A DNA stretch of 64,000 bases from Dyella sp. OK004 (GCF_900114495.1 NZ_FOZI01000003.1:62001-126000), one strand, 5' to 3'. Counted from the stretch's first letter, positions 36,404-47,331 are shown. The notes: a model not told the origin generated them from the letters alone. Program-made: numbers and translations.

Positions 36404-37549
36404 ATGCATATCGAAACCAAGCTTCCGAAGGTGGGTACCACCATCTTCAGCGTGATGAGTCAGCTCGCGCTGGAACATAAGGCCGTCAACCTGGGGCAGG
36501 GTTTTCCGGACTTTGAGCCGCCGGAAGCATTGCGCGACACCATCACCCGTGCAATGGCCGAAGGCCGCAACCAATACGCGCCAGGCATTGGCCTGGCGCC
36601 GCTGCGTGAGCAGATCGCGCTGAAGACTGAGCGCATGTATGGGCGCCGCATCAATGCCGATACGGATGTGACGGTAACTTCCGGCGCGACGGAAGCCCTG
36701 TTCGCCGCTATTGCAGCCGTGGTGCGCACGGGCGACGAAGTGATCGTGTTCGACCCGGCGTACGACAGCTATGAGCCGGCGATTGACTTGCAGGGCGCGA
36801 AGGCGGTGCATATTCCGTTGACCTTGCCCAATTTCGGCATCGACTGGCAGCGTGTGCGCGATGCGATCACGCCGCGCACGCGGATGATCCTGATCAACAG
36901 TCCGCACAACCCGTCGGGCGCTGTGTTATCGGCGGCCGATCTCGATACGCTGGCGGCGATCGTGCGCGATACCGAGATCGTGGTGCTCTCGGATGAGGTG
37001 TACGAGCACATTGTGTTCGACGGCGCGCTGCATCAGAGCGTGCTACGCCATGCCGAACTGGCTGAGCGCAGCATTGTGGTGTCGTCGTTCGGCAAGACGT
37101 ACCACTGCACCGGCTGGAAGCTCGGTTACGCCGTGGCGCCAAAAGCACTGTCGGCCGAGTTTCGCAAAGTGCATCAGTACCTCACGTTCTGCACCTTCCA
37201 TCCGGCGCAGCTGGCATTTGCCGAATTCATGGCGAGTACGCCGGAGCACTACCTGGAACTGCCGGCTTTCTATCAGGCCAAGCGCGACCGCTTCCGCGCG
37301 TTGCTCAAGCCAACGCGCCTGAAGTTGCTGGATGTGCCGGGCGGTTATTTCCAGTTGGTGGACTACTCGGCGATTCGTGACGAGCCGGATGTCGCGTTCT
37401 GCGAGTGGCTGGTGAAGGAGGGCGGCGTGGCCGCGATTCCTTTGGCGCCGTTCTATGAGACCGCCCCTGATACCCGCCTGGTTCGCCTGTGCTTCGCCAA
37501 GAGCGATGCCACCATGGAAGCCGCCGCGGAGCGTCTATGCAAACTCTGA
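36404..37549 (+). CDS. PLP-dependent methionine/kynurenine-type aminotransferase
   Basis: A 381-residue class I/II aminotransferase of the YbdL/KAT group. The PLP lysine is in SSFGKTYHCTGWKLGY. Other landmarks are VNLGQGFPDFEPPE at the N terminus, SGATEALFAAI, NSPHNPSGAV, and the C-terminal RLCFAK arginine binding the alpha-carboxylate. Related enzymes use methionine, glutamine or aromatic amino acids. The following omega-amidase gene overlaps its end by 13 bases, pointing to the glutamine transaminase-omega-amidase route that restores methionine from its keto acid using glutamine. Confidence 0.93.
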   Translation: MHIETKLPKVGTTIFSVMSQLALEHKAVNLGQGFPDFEPPEALRDTITRAMAEGRNQYAPGIGLAPLREQIALKTERMYGRRINADTDVTVTSGATEALFAAIAAVVRTGDEVIVFDPAYDSYEPAIDLQGAKAVHIPLTLPNFGIDWQRVRDAITPRTRMILINSPHNPSGAVLSAADLDTLAAIVRDTEIVVLSDEVYEHIVFDGALHQSVLRHAELAERSIVVSSFGKTYHCTGWKLGYAVAPKALSAEFRKVHQYLTFCTFHPAQLAFAEFMASTPEHYLELPAFYQAKRDRFRALLKPTRLKLLDVPGGYFQLVDYSAIRDEPDVAFCEWLVKEGGVAAIPLAPFYETAPDTRLVRLCFAKSDATMEAAAERLCKL

Positions 37550-38340
37550 AAGTGAGTCTGGTGCAGGGCGCGACGCGCTGGCATGACGCACCGGCCAATC
37601 GCGATTACTACGGCGCGCTGGTACGCAGCGTGGCGGATCAGAGTGATTTGATTGTGTTGCCGGAGACTTTTCTCTCCGGCTTCAGCAACGATACGCATGC
37701 CAGCGCCGAGACCATGGATGGCGAAGGCGTGGTTTGGCTGCGTGCGTTGGCCGTCGAAGTGGATGCCGTGATCTGCGGCAGTCTGGCGATTCGCGAAGGC
37801 GATACGGTGTACAACCGGCTGTTGTGGGTGCGGCCCGACGGCAGCTATGCGCAGTACGACAAGCGACATCTGTTCCGCATGGCCGGTGAGCACACCCGTT
37901 ATGGCGGTGGCAATGAGCGTCTCATTGTCGAGCTGAAGGGTTGGCGCATCCTGCCGCAGGTTTGCTACGACCTGCGCTTCCCGGTGTGGCTGCGCAACCG
38001 CCGCCTGGAAAGTGCGGTGGGTGGCATGGATTACGACCTTGCCCTGTTCGTCGCCAATTGGCCTGCGCCGCGTCGTCAGCCATGGCGCACGCTGTTGCGC
38101 GCGCGCGCGATCGAGAACCTGAGCTATGTGATTGGCCTGAATCGCGTGGGTGTGGATGGCAATGATCTGCCTTATGCGGGCGACAGCGCGGTGCTCGATC
38201 CCGTGGGCGAGCCGCTAGTAGAACTAGGTTCGCAGGAGCAAGTGGTGACGGTGACGCTCGATCCCGCACCGTTGCTGGCGCACCGCGAGCGGTTTCCGGC
38301 ATGGATGGATGCAGACGAGTTTTCGTTGCATATCGAGTGA
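37537..38340 (+). CDS. Omega-amidase, nitrilase superfamily (YafV/NIT2-like)
   Basis: A 267-residue nitrilase-fold hydrolase with the Glu-Lys-Cys triad: E in VLPETFLSGF, K in AQYDKRHLFRMAGEH, and C in LPQVCYDLRFPVWLR. This form, with YDLRFP after the cysteine, is that of omega-amidases that deaminate alpha-ketoglutaramate or alpha-ketosuccinamate. It starts inside the last codons of the aminotransferase gene in another frame, so translation is coupled. The pairing is strong functional support. Confidence 0.93.
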   Translation: MQTLKVSLVQGATRWHDAPANRDYYGALVRSVADQSDLIVLPETFLSGFSNDTHASAETMDGEGVVWLRALAVEVDAVICGSLAIREGDTVYNRLLWVRPDGSYAQYDKRHLFRMAGEHTRYGGGNERLIVELKGWRILPQVCYDLRFPVWLRNRRLESAVGGMDYDLALFVANWPAPRRQPWRTLLRARAIENLSYVIGLNRVGVDGNDLPYAGDSAVLDPVGEPLVELGSQEQVVTVTLDPAPLLAHRERFPAWMDADEFSLHIE

Positions 38341-38374
38341 GGCGCGGCAGATTGGGGCTCGCCTCAATGTGCGA

Positions 38375-38920
38375 TCACGCTTTCAACAAGACCACCACGG
38401 CGCCAGTGCCGCCCTGCATTGGCCGTGCCGAAGCAAAGGCGATTACGTCGTCACGCCGTCTTAGCAGACGGTCGGTCAGCACCTTCAACACCGGCCCGCT
38501 CGCTTTTGAGCGCAAGCCCTTGCCATGCACGATGCGTACACAGCGCAAGCCGTGATGGCGCGCCTCGGCGAGAAAGTCGGCGATGGTGGCCTGCGCCGCC
38601 GCGGCATTCATCTGGTGCAGGTCGATATCGTCCTGCACGCTGAACTGGCCGCGCTTGAGTTGTTTGAGGAGCTTCGGCGGATAGCCGTCGCGCAGGTAAC
38701 TGAGTTCTTCGCCGACCTCCAGTACGCCGGGGTCGAAGGCCATATCGAGCAGCTCGGCCGGCACCGCCGCTTCATCGGCCTCCAGCATGTGCGGATACGG
38801 CTCCGGCTTGGGCGTGGCCGGTGGAGGCTCAACCGGATCGAACCGGCGCACCTCGCCGATGGCCTCACGGAACAGGCGGGTATCGTCGTCGCTGACAGGA
38901 GAGGGCGGGCGGCGTTTCAT
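38375..38920 (-). CDS. Smr-domain protein (SmrA-like)
   Basis: A 181-residue protein with a C-terminal Smr domain (about 95-181). The motifs are DDIDLHQMN (DLH), VRIVHGKGLRS (HGKG), and a C-terminal GGTGAVVVLL. The N-terminal half is charged and Pro-rich, with the DUF-type stretch LSYLRDGYPPKLLKQLKRGQ that precedes Smr in gammaproteobacterial SmrA/SmrB. Smr domains nick DNA or cleave mRNA at stalled ribosomes. I cannot tell SmrA from SmrB here with certainty. It converges on the omega-amidase gene. Confidence 0.92.
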   Translation of the reverse strand: MKRRPPSPVSDDDTRLFREAIGEVRRFDPVEPPPATPKPEPYPHMLEADEAAVPAELLDMAFDPGVLEVGEELSYLRDGYPPKLLKQLKRGQFSVQDDIDLHQMNAAAAQATIADFLAEARHHGLRCVRIVHGKGLRSKASGPVLKVLTDRLLRRRDDVIAFASARPMQGGTGAVVVLLKA

Positions 38921-39148
38921 GGCAGGCATCCTAACCAAGATGGACCGCGCCGATGCGCCTCTGGTTCGGTGATCACGGTGTTGGTGCTTTCCTGGTATCC
39001 AGCCAGTAGGTGGAGAAGTGTTTCGAGCTGCTTTGGGCGTGACCGCGGCCGTGAAACCGTTGGCCCGCTCGGGTAGACTTCAAGATCTACGGAGCGCACC
39101 GGGGAGCTTGCGGGCGGCGTGCCGGATATCAGCTTTGAACGGATCATG

Positions 39149-39940
39149 ATGCGAGTTCTTGTCAGTAACGACGATGGCGTGGATGCAGTGGGCATCCGCG
39201 TGCTCGCCGAACGCCTCAGTGCGGTCGGCCAGGTCACAGTGGTGGCTCCCGATCGCGACCGTTCCGGGGCCAGCAACTCGCTCACGCTCGATGCGCCGAT
39301 CCGCGCTTTGCAGATGGATAACGGTTATTACCGCGTGGCGGGTACGCCCACCGACTGCGTGCATCTGGCGCTGGCGGGCATGCTCGACTACGAGCCGGAC
39401 ATCGTGGTGTCGGGCATCAACAACTCGGCCAATCTTGGCGACGACGTGATCTATTCGGGCACCGTATCGGCGGCGATGGAAGGGCGCTTTCTCGGCCTTC
39501 CTGCGATCGCGGTGTCTTTGGTCAGCAAGGACCACAAGGGTGAGCATTACGACTCGGCGGCCAAGGCTGTGCTGTTGCTGATGGAGCGCCTGTTGGTCGA
39601 TCCGCTGCCGGCGGACACTATCCTCAACGTCAATGTGCCGGACCGGCCGTGGGACGAGATCCGCGGTTTCGAGGTGACCCGGCTCGGCAAGCGGCATCGC
39701 TCGGCGCCGTGCATCAAGCAGACCGACCCGCGCGGCAAGACCATCTGGTGGATTGGCCCGGCCGGCGATGTGGATGATGCCGGTCCTGGCACTGACTTCG
39801 ACGCCGTACGGCGCGGCTATGTGTCCGTCACGCCGATTCATGTCGATCTGACCCGTTTCCAGGCATTGGAGAAGGTGAGCAGCTGGGCGCATGCGTTGTC
39901 CGACGGCATGGCGACCAAAACCGATGACAAGGCGGCATGA
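39149..39940 (+). CDS. surE: 5'/3'-nucleotidase SurE
   Basis: A 263-residue metal-dependent nucleotidase and survival protein. The N terminus [10 protein letters not shown] carries the two metal-binding Asp, then [23 protein letters not shown] and the [20 protein letters not shown] loop. An ATG three bases earlier (39146) is possible. The surE-pcm-nlpD order is conserved in gammaproteobacteria. The downstream pcm start lies close, which suggests one transcript. Confidence 0.97.
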   Translation: MRVLVSNDDGVDAVGIRVLAERLSAVGQVTVVAPDRDRSGASNSLTLDAPIRALQMDNGYYRVAGTPTDCVHLALAGMLDYEPDIVVSGINNSANLGDDVIYSGTVSAAMEGRFLGLPAIAVSLVSKDHKGEHYDSAAKAVLLLMERLLVDPLPADTILNVNVPDRPWDEIRGFEVTRLGKRHRSAPCIKQTDPRGKTIWWIGPAGDVDDAGPGTDFDAVRRGYVSVTPIHVDLTRFQALEKVSSWAHALSDGMATKTDDKAA

Positions 39941-39986
39941 GGTGAACGTGCATCCGTTGCCGCCATCCGCACTCAAAGGCGAGGGA

Positions 39987-40622
39987 ATGACCTCGCAACG
40001 CGCGCGCGATCGCCTTGCGACCAAGCTCAAGGAAGAGGGCATTCGCGACCAGCGCGTGATCGACGTAATCCGCAATCTGCCGCGCCATCATTTCATTGAT
40101 CAGGCGCTGCATTCGCGCGCCTATGAGAACACCGCGCTACCGATCGGCCACGGCCAGACCATCTCGCAGCCGTGGGTCGTGGCGCGGATGACCGAGGCCT
40201 TGCTTGAATTCGGCATGCCGCAGAAGGTGCTCGAAGTGGGTACCGGCTCTGGCTATCAGGCCGTAGTGCTGGCCTCGCTGGTGCCGCAGGTGTTTACGGT
40301 GGAGCGCATTGAGGAGCTGCTGCGCCAGGCGCGCCGTCGCTTCCGCCAGCTGGGGCTGACCAATATTCGTTCGCGCCATGACGACGGCAAGCTCGGCTGG
40401 CCCGATGAGGCACCGTTCGACGCCATCATCCTCACGGCGGCCGGCGATGCCATCCCGACTCAGTTGCTCGATCAGCTGAGCCCCACGGGTGTATTGGTCG
40501 CGCCGGTGGGTTCGCCGAGCCACCAGACGTTGATTCGCATGCGCGGCGACGGACAGGGCGACTTCATCCAGGAAGAACTCGGTGCGGTGAGTTTCGTGCC
40601 GCTGCTCGGCGGCATCGGTTGA
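39987..40622 (+). CDS. pcm: Protein-L-isoaspartate O-methyltransferase
   Basis: A 211-residue SAM-dependent methyltransferase that starts repair of isoaspartyl residues. Core motifs: [20 protein letters not shown], the SAM loop [16 protein letters not shown], and [21 protein letters not shown] chose the ATG at 39987 with AAGG upstream. A GTG at 39942 in the same frame would start two bases after surE and is a real alternative, giving an N terminus closer to some xanthomonad annotations as I recall them. Confidence 0.95.
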   Translation: MTSQRARDRLATKLKEEGIRDQRVIDVIRNLPRHHFIDQALHSRAYENTALPIGHGQTISQPWVVARMTEALLEFGMPQKVLEVGTGSGYQAVVLASLVPQVFTVERIEELLRQARRRFRQLGLTNIRSRHDDGKLGWPDEAPFDAIILTAAGDAIPTQLLDQLSPTGVLVAPVGSPSHQTLIRMRGDGQGDFIQEELGAVSFVPLLGGIG

Positions 40623-40650
40623 TGCGCCACCTCCATCAAGGAAGCGCCTG

Positions 40651-41259
40651 ATGCGCCTGTTCGGATCGCTGTACGCCCGTGCTCTTACCTGGGCGCGTCA
40701 CCCCAGGGCTGTGTATTACCTGTGTGGCCTGAGCTTCGTCGAAGCCTTCATCTTCCCGATCATGCCGGAGGTGATGCTGGCGCCGATGATGCTGGGCAAG
40801 CGGCATAAGGCGTTTTTCTACGCCAACGTCAGCTTGTTGTTCTCGCTGCTCGGCTCGCTGGTGGGTTACGCGTTAGGACATTGGGCGTTTCAGGCGTTGC
40901 ACCCTGTACTCGACGCGCTGCATTTGCTGGCACCGATCGAGCAGGGTGTGGAAAGCCTGCGTGCGCAGATGAATACGCATTGGCTGGGCCTGCTGGTGGT
41001 GCTGGCACTGGCGGCGCTGCAGCCGGTGGTGCCGATGAAGTTCGTGACCTGGGCGGCGGGTATCGTTGGTGTGCCGATCATTCCGTTCATGGTTTGCATC
41101 GCAGTGGGCCGCGGTAAGCGCGTGTGGCTGCTGGCGCTGCTAATCCGCCTGTTCGGCGAGAAAGCCGAGCGCCTCCTGCACAAGCACATCGAGCGTATTG
41201 GCTGGGCGGCGATCGTGATCCTCGCCTTGTTGCTGGTGTGGTGGATCTGGCTGCGCTGA
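40651..41259 (+). CDS. YqaA/DedA-type membrane protein (VTT domain)
   Basis: A 202-residue inner-membrane protein of the SNARE-associated/VTT superfamily, YqaA group. The YYLCGLSFVEAFIFPIMPEV segment and VVPMKFVTWAAGIVGVPIIP are typical. Relatives in the DedA branch flip lipids such as undecaprenyl phosphate; the role of YqaA itself is unclear. It sits between pcm and nlpD in the same direction with short gaps, so it belongs to the surE operon. Confidence 0.88.
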   Translation: MRLFGSLYARALTWARHPRAVYYLCGLSFVEAFIFPIMPEVMLAPMMLGKRHKAFFYANVSLLFSLLGSLVGYALGHWAFQALHPVLDALHLLAPIEQGVESLRAQMNTHWLGLLVVLALAALQPVVPMKFVTWAAGIVGVPIIPFMVCIAVGRGKRVWLLALLIRLFGEKAERLLHKHIERIGWAAIVILALLLVWWIWLR

Positions 41260-41290
41260 ACGACTGGTATAAACGGTAAGGAAGGCCCGC

Positions 41291-42349
41291 ATGAAAATAC
41301 CGTTACGGCTGGGTATGCTGGCGCGCATGAATGGATATCTTCGTTTTCTCGCTCCCATCGCGGCCGCTCTGACGCTGGCCGCCTGCGTATCGCCCCGCAG
41401 CTCGGTGGTGGTGGAGCCGGCCGGTAGCGGACGTGGGCAAACGGTTAGCCCAGCGGCGCGCGCTGCCGCGCCGGGCGGGACCTATCAGGTAGTAAAGGGC
41501 GACACCCTTTACTCCATCGCATTCCGCAAGGGCGTGGATTTTCGCGACTTGGCGTCCTGGAATGGCATTGCCGCGCCTTACACGATCTGGCCGGGCCAGA
41601 CCTTGAAGCTCTCTTCTTCAGGTGCAGCTTCGGCAGCAAGTGCGAGCCGTCCTGTGGTTGCATCGCATCCGGCAACGGTGGCTTCCCAGGCAACGGTGGC
41701 GGCGCACTCGACGGCCGCGGCGAGTACCGCGCCGGGTTTCCAGACGGTTCCGCCGTCTCCGCCGGCAAGTTCACATAGCGCACTCCCGGTGAGTGCGCCC
41801 GTTGCTGCAGCGGTTGCGGCACCGGTAGTTGTAGCCACTGCAGCGACCTCAGGCACGGCGCCCGCGAGTGCCACGTCGGTCGTGCCGGTGGCAGGCGTTC
41901 CCACGCCGACACATGCTCCGCCACCGGCAGCCACGCCGGCGCCCGCTCCAGTGGCATCTGGCGCCACGCGCTCAAACGGTGGTGTCAACTGGCGCTGGCC
42001 GGCGGACGGCAGTCTGGGCAAGCGTTTCCAGAGTGGTGACGCGATTCCGGGCATCGAAATTCTGGGCAAGTCGGGCGATCCGGTGCGCGCGGCGGCTGAC
42101 GGCGTGGTGGTGTACAGCGGCAACGGCCTGGTGGGCTATGGCGAGCTGGTCATCATCAAGCACAACGACAGCTTCCTATCGGCCTACGGGCACAACAGCA
42201 AGCGGTTTGTAAAGGAAGGGCAGCGAGTGAGCGCCGGGCAGCAGATCGCCGAGATGGGTTCGACCGGCTCGACTCGGGATGAGCTGCAGTTCCAGATCCG
42301 CCGCGACGGCAATCCGGTCGATCCGCTGGGCTATCTGCCGTCGCGATGA
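41291..42349 (+). CDS. nlpD: LysM/LytM lipoprotein NlpD
   Basis: A 352-residue outer-membrane lipoprotein that activates amidases for septum splitting. A good AAGGAAGG site precedes the ATG, and the lipobox LAAC follows a hydrophobic stretch (about residues 28-31). A LysM domain (YQVVKGDTLYSIAFRKGVD) and a long Ala/Pro/Thr linker lead to a C-terminal LytM (M23-like) domain. That domain lacks the metal ligands: DELQFQIRRDG replaces the HxH strand of active peptidases, so it is an activator and not a hydrolase. No rpoS follows, unlike in enterobacteria. Confidence 0.94.
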   Translation: MKIPLRLGMLARMNGYLRFLAPIAAALTLAACVSPRSSVVVEPAGSGRGQTVSPAARAAAPGGTYQVVKGDTLYSIAFRKGVDFRDLASWNGIAAPYTIWPGQTLKLSSSGAASAASASRPVVASHPATVASQATVAAHSTAAASTAPGFQTVPPSPPASSHSALPVSAPVAAAVAAPVVVATAATSGTAPASATSVVPVAGVPTPTHAPPPAATPAPAPVASGATRSNGGVNWRWPADGSLGKRFQSGDAIPGIEILGKSGDPVRAAADGVVVYSGNGLVGYGELVIIKHNDSFLSAYGHNSKRFVKEGQRVSAGQQIAEMGSTGSTRDELQFQIRRDGNPVDPLGYLPSR

Positions 42350-42367
42350 CCGCGCCGAGTGTTTCGG

Positions 42368-42442
42368 GTAGGAGCCCACCCTGTGGGCGACCCTGCAGAA
42401 ATATCATTTCGTAGGTTTTTCGCCCATAGGGCGGGCTCCTAC
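42368..42442. repeat. Inverted REP doublet (REPIN-like)
   Basis: Two GTAG-type REPs face each other over 75 bases. The left copy is GTAGGAGCCCACCCTGTGGG, and the right ends in GCGGGCTCCTAC on the opposite strand. Each has its own hairpin. It fills the gap between convergent nlpD and the Mth938-like gene. Confidence 0.85.
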
Positions 42443-42449
42443 AAAAAGC

Positions 42450-42827
42450 TCAGTTCTCGGGCAGGATAAAGGCGGCGACCACGCGCCGGCGTTCGCCGGC
42501 CAGCAGGTCGTAGGTGCGTGCAGCGGCGGCGTTGTCCATCACTTCGATGCCGACACCCTTGCGCAGGAAGCCGGCCATAAAGGCTGCCGCCGGAAACACC
42601 TGGCGCTCGCCGGTGCCCAGGATCACTACTTCAGGCTGTAGCTCCAGGATGGTCTCGACGTGCCCCGCGTCAAGCGTGCTGGCGTGAGTAACCGGCCAGT
42701 TTTCAATCGTGCGATCCGGAGCCAGCAACAGGCTGCGGGTGAACTCGCGGTCGACCACGGTGATGCTGCGGGCGCCGACGCGGCGCACGAACAGGTATTC
42801 GCCGGGACGGTCGAGTGAGAGATCCAT
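42450..42827 (-). CDS. Mth938-like (DUF498) domain protein
   Basis: A 125-residue small protein of the Mth938/NDUFAF3-like fold. The run EYLFVRRVGARSITVVD is followed by ETILELQPEVVILGTGERQV (the family's GTG motif), then GVGIEVMDNAAAARTYDLL. Mitochondrial relatives help complex I assembly; in bacteria the role is unknown. The ATG at 42827 is the natural start. It lies 7 bases after yhbY on the same strand. Confidence 0.9.
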   Translation of the reverse strand: MDLSLDRPGEYLFVRRVGARSITVVDREFTRSLLLAPDRTIENWPVTHASTLDAGHVETILELQPEVVILGTGERQVFPAAAFMAGFLRKGVGIEVMDNAAAARTYDLLAGERRRVVAAFILPEN

Positions 42828-42834
42828 AAGCGGC

Positions 42835-43131
42835 TTAGCGGGGCAGGGCGAGCTTGGGTTCGTCTTCGTTGCGGCGGAACAGCACCACGATGTGGCCGAT
42901 CTGCTGCACGCTCTCGGATTTAGTGCCTTCGGCGAGGAAGCTGATCTGCGCGTCGCGCTCTTCCTTGTCGCCACCCGACAGCTTCACCTTGACGAGCTCA
43001 TGATGGGACAGGGCCTGGTCCAGTTCTTTGAGCACGGCGTCGGTAGCGCCCTTGGCGCCGAGCAGGATCACCGGGCTCAAGTCGTGGGCGAGGCTGCGCA
43101 GGTAGCGGCGCTGCGAAGGGGAAAGTGCCAT
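42835..43131 (-). CDS. yhbY: Ribosome-associated CRM-domain protein YhbY
   Basis: A 98-residue protein of one CRM (YhbY) domain that binds RNA and associates with pre-50S ribosomes. The conserved start [20 protein letters not shown] and the GxxG-type loop [11 protein letters not shown] are present. It is divergent from rlmE, an arrangement conserved in E. coli (yhbY next to rlmE-ftsH), which strengthens the call. Confidence 0.95.
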   Translation of the reverse strand: MALSPSQRRYLRSLAHDLSPVILLGAKGATDAVLKELDQALSHHELVKVKLSGGDKEERDAQISFLAEGTKSESVQQIGHIVVLFRRNEDEPKLALPR

Positions 43132-43214
43132 GCGTTCAGTCTCGGATTCGCGGCGAATGGACCGTAAAGGGTATCATGCGGACCATTCTCCCCGTATCTG
43201 TGGCAGTTGCCGAC

Positions 43215-43861
43215 ATGTCTCGCAGCAAAAGCAGTTCCCGCTGGCTGCGGGAGCATTTCGATGACGTCTATGTGAAGAAGGCCCAGGCCGAGGGGATGCG
43301 TTCGCGTGCGGCCTTCAAACTGGAAGAGCTGATCGACCGGGACCGCCTGCTCAAACCGGGCATGCGTGTGGTCGATCTGGGGGCCGCTCCGGGGGGCTGG
43401 TCCCAACTGGTGCGCCAGCGCATGGGCGATAAGGGCACCATCATCGCTATGGATATCCTGCCGATGCAGGGTATTGGCGGGGTGGAGTTCCTGCAGGGTG
43501 ATTTCCGCGAGGAGTCAGTGCTGCGCGAGCTCGAGGAGCGCTTAGGCGGGGAGAAGGTCGATCTTGTGCTGTCCGACATGGCCCCCAATATGAGTGGTGT
43601 CGCGCTGGCCGATCAGATCCGCGCTATGGATTTGGCCGAGCTGGCGCTGGATTTCAGTCGCCACTGGCTGAAACCTGGCGGTTCTTTCCTGATCAAGCTG
43701 TTCCAGGGAGCTGGCTTCGACGATTACTTACGTAGCTTGCGTGTGGAGTTTTCGCGCGTAACTATGCGTAAACCAAAGGCCTCCCGCGCCCGTTCGCGTG
43801 AGGTATATGCACTGGCCACAGGAAAAAAGGTCAGTGACGGTCAACCGGGCGAGAACCGTGC

Positions 43862-43865
<4 letters not shown>
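43215..43865 (+). CDS. rlmE: 23S rRNA 2'-O-ribose U2552 methyltransferase RlmE
   Basis: A 216-residue FtsJ-type methyltransferase. It has the K-D-K-E catalytic set: K in [11 protein letters not shown] in [10 protein letters not shown] in SFLIKLFQG and E in SREVYAL. The SAM loop is [13 protein letters not shown]. The ATG at 43215 gives the usual N terminus [17 protein letters not shown]. The stop overlaps the ftsH start in ATGA. Confidence 0.97.
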
Positions 43866-45811
<1,946 letters not shown>

Positions 45812-45837
45812 GTGGTTACAGGCGATCGTGGATCGTG

Positions 45838-45869
45838 AGAAGAGGGCGGCCGGAAAGGTCGCCTTCTTT
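45838..45869 (+). terminator. Terminator after ftsH
   Basis: GGCGGCC pairs with GGTCGCC around GGAAA, extended by weaker pairs, and is followed by TTCTTTG. It begins 27 bases after the ftsH stop. The stretch from 45870 to 46007 holds no gene. Confidence 0.8.
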
Positions 45870-46007
45870 GCTTGTGGAGGTATGTGAAGCGGGAATCGCC
45901 TCTAGGCGTCCTTGGTTTGGACGGCTAGAATGACCGGCTCAGGTCATGCCGGTCGTCATCAAGAATGAATATTCTTCGCTCTCGATGAAAAAAATCTGAA
46001 AAAAGTA

Positions 46008-46036
46008 TTGACGACCGCGCTCCGAATCTGAATAAT
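46008..46036 (+). promoter_or_regulatory. Promoter of the tRNA operon
   Basis: TTGACG at 46008-46013 and AATAAT at 46031-46036 are separated by exactly 17 bases, a good sigma-70 arrangement in otherwise GC-rich DNA. It lies about 64 bases before the first tRNA and is preceded by an A-rich stretch that may act as an UP element. Confidence 0.7.
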
Positions 46037-46099
46037 TCCGCTTCTCGCTTCGGCGCTTTCCACTCAGGTGGTTACGCGACAAAGTAAAGGTTTTACAAC

Positions 46100-46176
46100 G
46101 CGCCCGTAGCTCAGTTGGATAGAGTACCAGGCTACGAACTTGGTGGTCGGGAGTTCGAATCTCTCCGGGCGCGCCA
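46100..46176 (+). tRNA. tRNA-Arg (anticodon ACG)
   Basis: A 77-base cloverleaf with acceptor GCGCCCG/CGGGCGC, anticodon loop CTACGAA, T-arm around GTTCGAAT and encoded CCA. The anticodon ACG would be read as ICG after adenosine deamination. First gene of the five-tRNA operon. Confidence 0.97.
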
Positions 46177-46348
46177 TTACAACGCAGGACATGATGTTCG
46201 CATCATGGCTTGTGCCGCAAGGCAAAATATCGCCATGTGGACCGGACGAAAGATGTGTTCGGTGTGCTTCGATACGGATTGACTGAGCGAAGCGACACCC
46301 GTAGCATTTCAAAGCTTCGGCTCGCGTAAGCGATCGAGGGTTCGAAAT

Positions 46349-46425
46349 CGGGGTATAGCTCAGCTTGGTAGAGCGCCAGCTTTGGGAGCTGGAAGTCGTG
46401 GGTTCGAATCCCTCTGCCCCGACCA
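46349..46425 (+). tRNA. tRNA-Pro (anticodon TGG)
   Basis: A 77-base cloverleaf with acceptor CGGGGTA/TGCCCCG, anticodon loop TTTGGGA in the stem CCAGC/GCTGG, T-arm and encoded CCA. The 172 bases between this tRNA and the preceding tRNA-Arg hold no other gene that I can support. Confidence 0.97.
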
Positions 46426-46449
46426 GCGTTGCTTTGCACCATGTGCATT

Positions 46450-46526
46450 GCGCCTGTAGCTCAACCGGATAGAGCATCGGCCTTCTAAGCCGACGGTTGC
46501 AGGTTCGATTCCTGTCGGGCGCGCCA
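46450..46526 (+). tRNA. tRNA-Arg (anticodon TCT)
   Basis: A 77-base cloverleaf with acceptor GCGCCTG/CGGGCGC, anticodon loop CTTCTAA in the stem TCGGC/GCCGA, and encoded CCA. It decodes the rare AGA/AGG codons of this GC-rich genome. Confidence 0.97.
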
Positions 46527-46542
46527 GTACATCAAGTTTTAC

Positions 46543-46620
46543 GGTGGGCGTAGCTCAGTTGGTTAGAGTACCGGATTGTGATTCCGGTTGTCGTGGGTTC
46601 GAATCCCATCGTCCACCCCA
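46543..46620 (+). tRNA. tRNA-His (anticodon GTG)
   Basis: Acceptor GTGGGCG/CGTCCAC, with an encoded extra G at position -1 opposite C73 as expected for tRNA-His. The anticodon loop is TTGTGAT, and CCA is encoded. Confidence 0.97.
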
Positions 46621-46635
46621 GTTCAAAAGTTAGTC

Positions 46636-46711
<76 letters not shown>

Positions 46712-46715
46712 AACC

Positions 46716-46748
46716 AAAAAGCGCTCAGGGAAACCTGGGCGCTTTTTC
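46716..46748 (+). terminator. Terminator of the tRNA operon
   Basis: AAAAAGCGCTCAGG pairs with CCTGGGCGCTTTTT around GAAA, then TTCTTTGG follows. Strong intrinsic terminator. Confidence 0.95.
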
Positions 46749-46881
46749 TTTGGCTCAAATATATACGTGCGTTTTGTTCTTCGGAGCAAGTGCGATTCGC
46801 CATCAAAACTTCATAGGCCAACTGGATCTTGTCGATCCGGAACTTATCGACTGAAATCCAGTAGTGCATTGGGATAAGACA

Positions 46882-47319
46882 ATGAGCGATTTCGACAACC
46901 GGGTCATGCGGGTCCTCGAAGGCTACAAGGCGGCAGTCCTCGCCAAGGATGCCGATGCCTTTATCAAGCTCTACAGCCAGAACGTGCGCGTGTTCGACGC
47001 CTGGGGCATCTGGTGCCATCAGGGCGCACAGGCCTGGCGGCAAGTCGTCGAGCAATGGTTTGCTTCGCTGGGCGAAGAGTCTGTGGCTGTGAGCATGGAG
47101 GAGATCCGGATCACCGGCGCGCAGGAATGGGCGCTACTGAGCGCCATCGTGACTTACGCCGGCATATCCCAGACGGGCGAAAGACTTCGGGAGATGCAGA
47201 ACCGCCTTACATGGGGATTGTCGAGGGAAGGTGGTAGCTGGCGGATTGTCCATGAGCACACATCAGCACCCATAGGCTTTGACGACTTGAAAGCTATTCT
47301 CGAGCGCAACAAGACTTAA
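46882..47319 (+). CDS. SnoaL-like (NTF2-fold) protein
   Basis: A 145-residue single-domain protein of the NTF2/SnoaL superfamily, resembling the DUF4440 group. Helix one (RVMRVLEGYKAAVLAKDADA) is followed by FIKLYSQNVRVFDAWGIWCH, and the sheet ends in WRIVHEHTSAPI, where His and surrounding residues line the pocket of this fold. Members may be enzymes or ligand binders; no substrate can be given. It lies alone between the tRNA operon terminator and the palindromic element at 47332. Confidence 0.82.
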   Translation: MSDFDNRVMRVLEGYKAAVLAKDADAFIKLYSQNVRVFDAWGIWCHQGAQAWRQVVEQWFASLGEESVAVSMEEIRITGAQEWALLSAIVTYAGISQTGERLREMQNRLTWGLSREGGSWRIVHEHTSAPIGFDDLKAILERNKT

Positions 47320-47331
47320 CTTGGATGGTGT

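Noticed and set aside
46064-46477. Protein frames across the tRNA cluster
   Set aside because: They run through the certain tRNA genes and arise from reading tRNA complements, a known annotation artefact.
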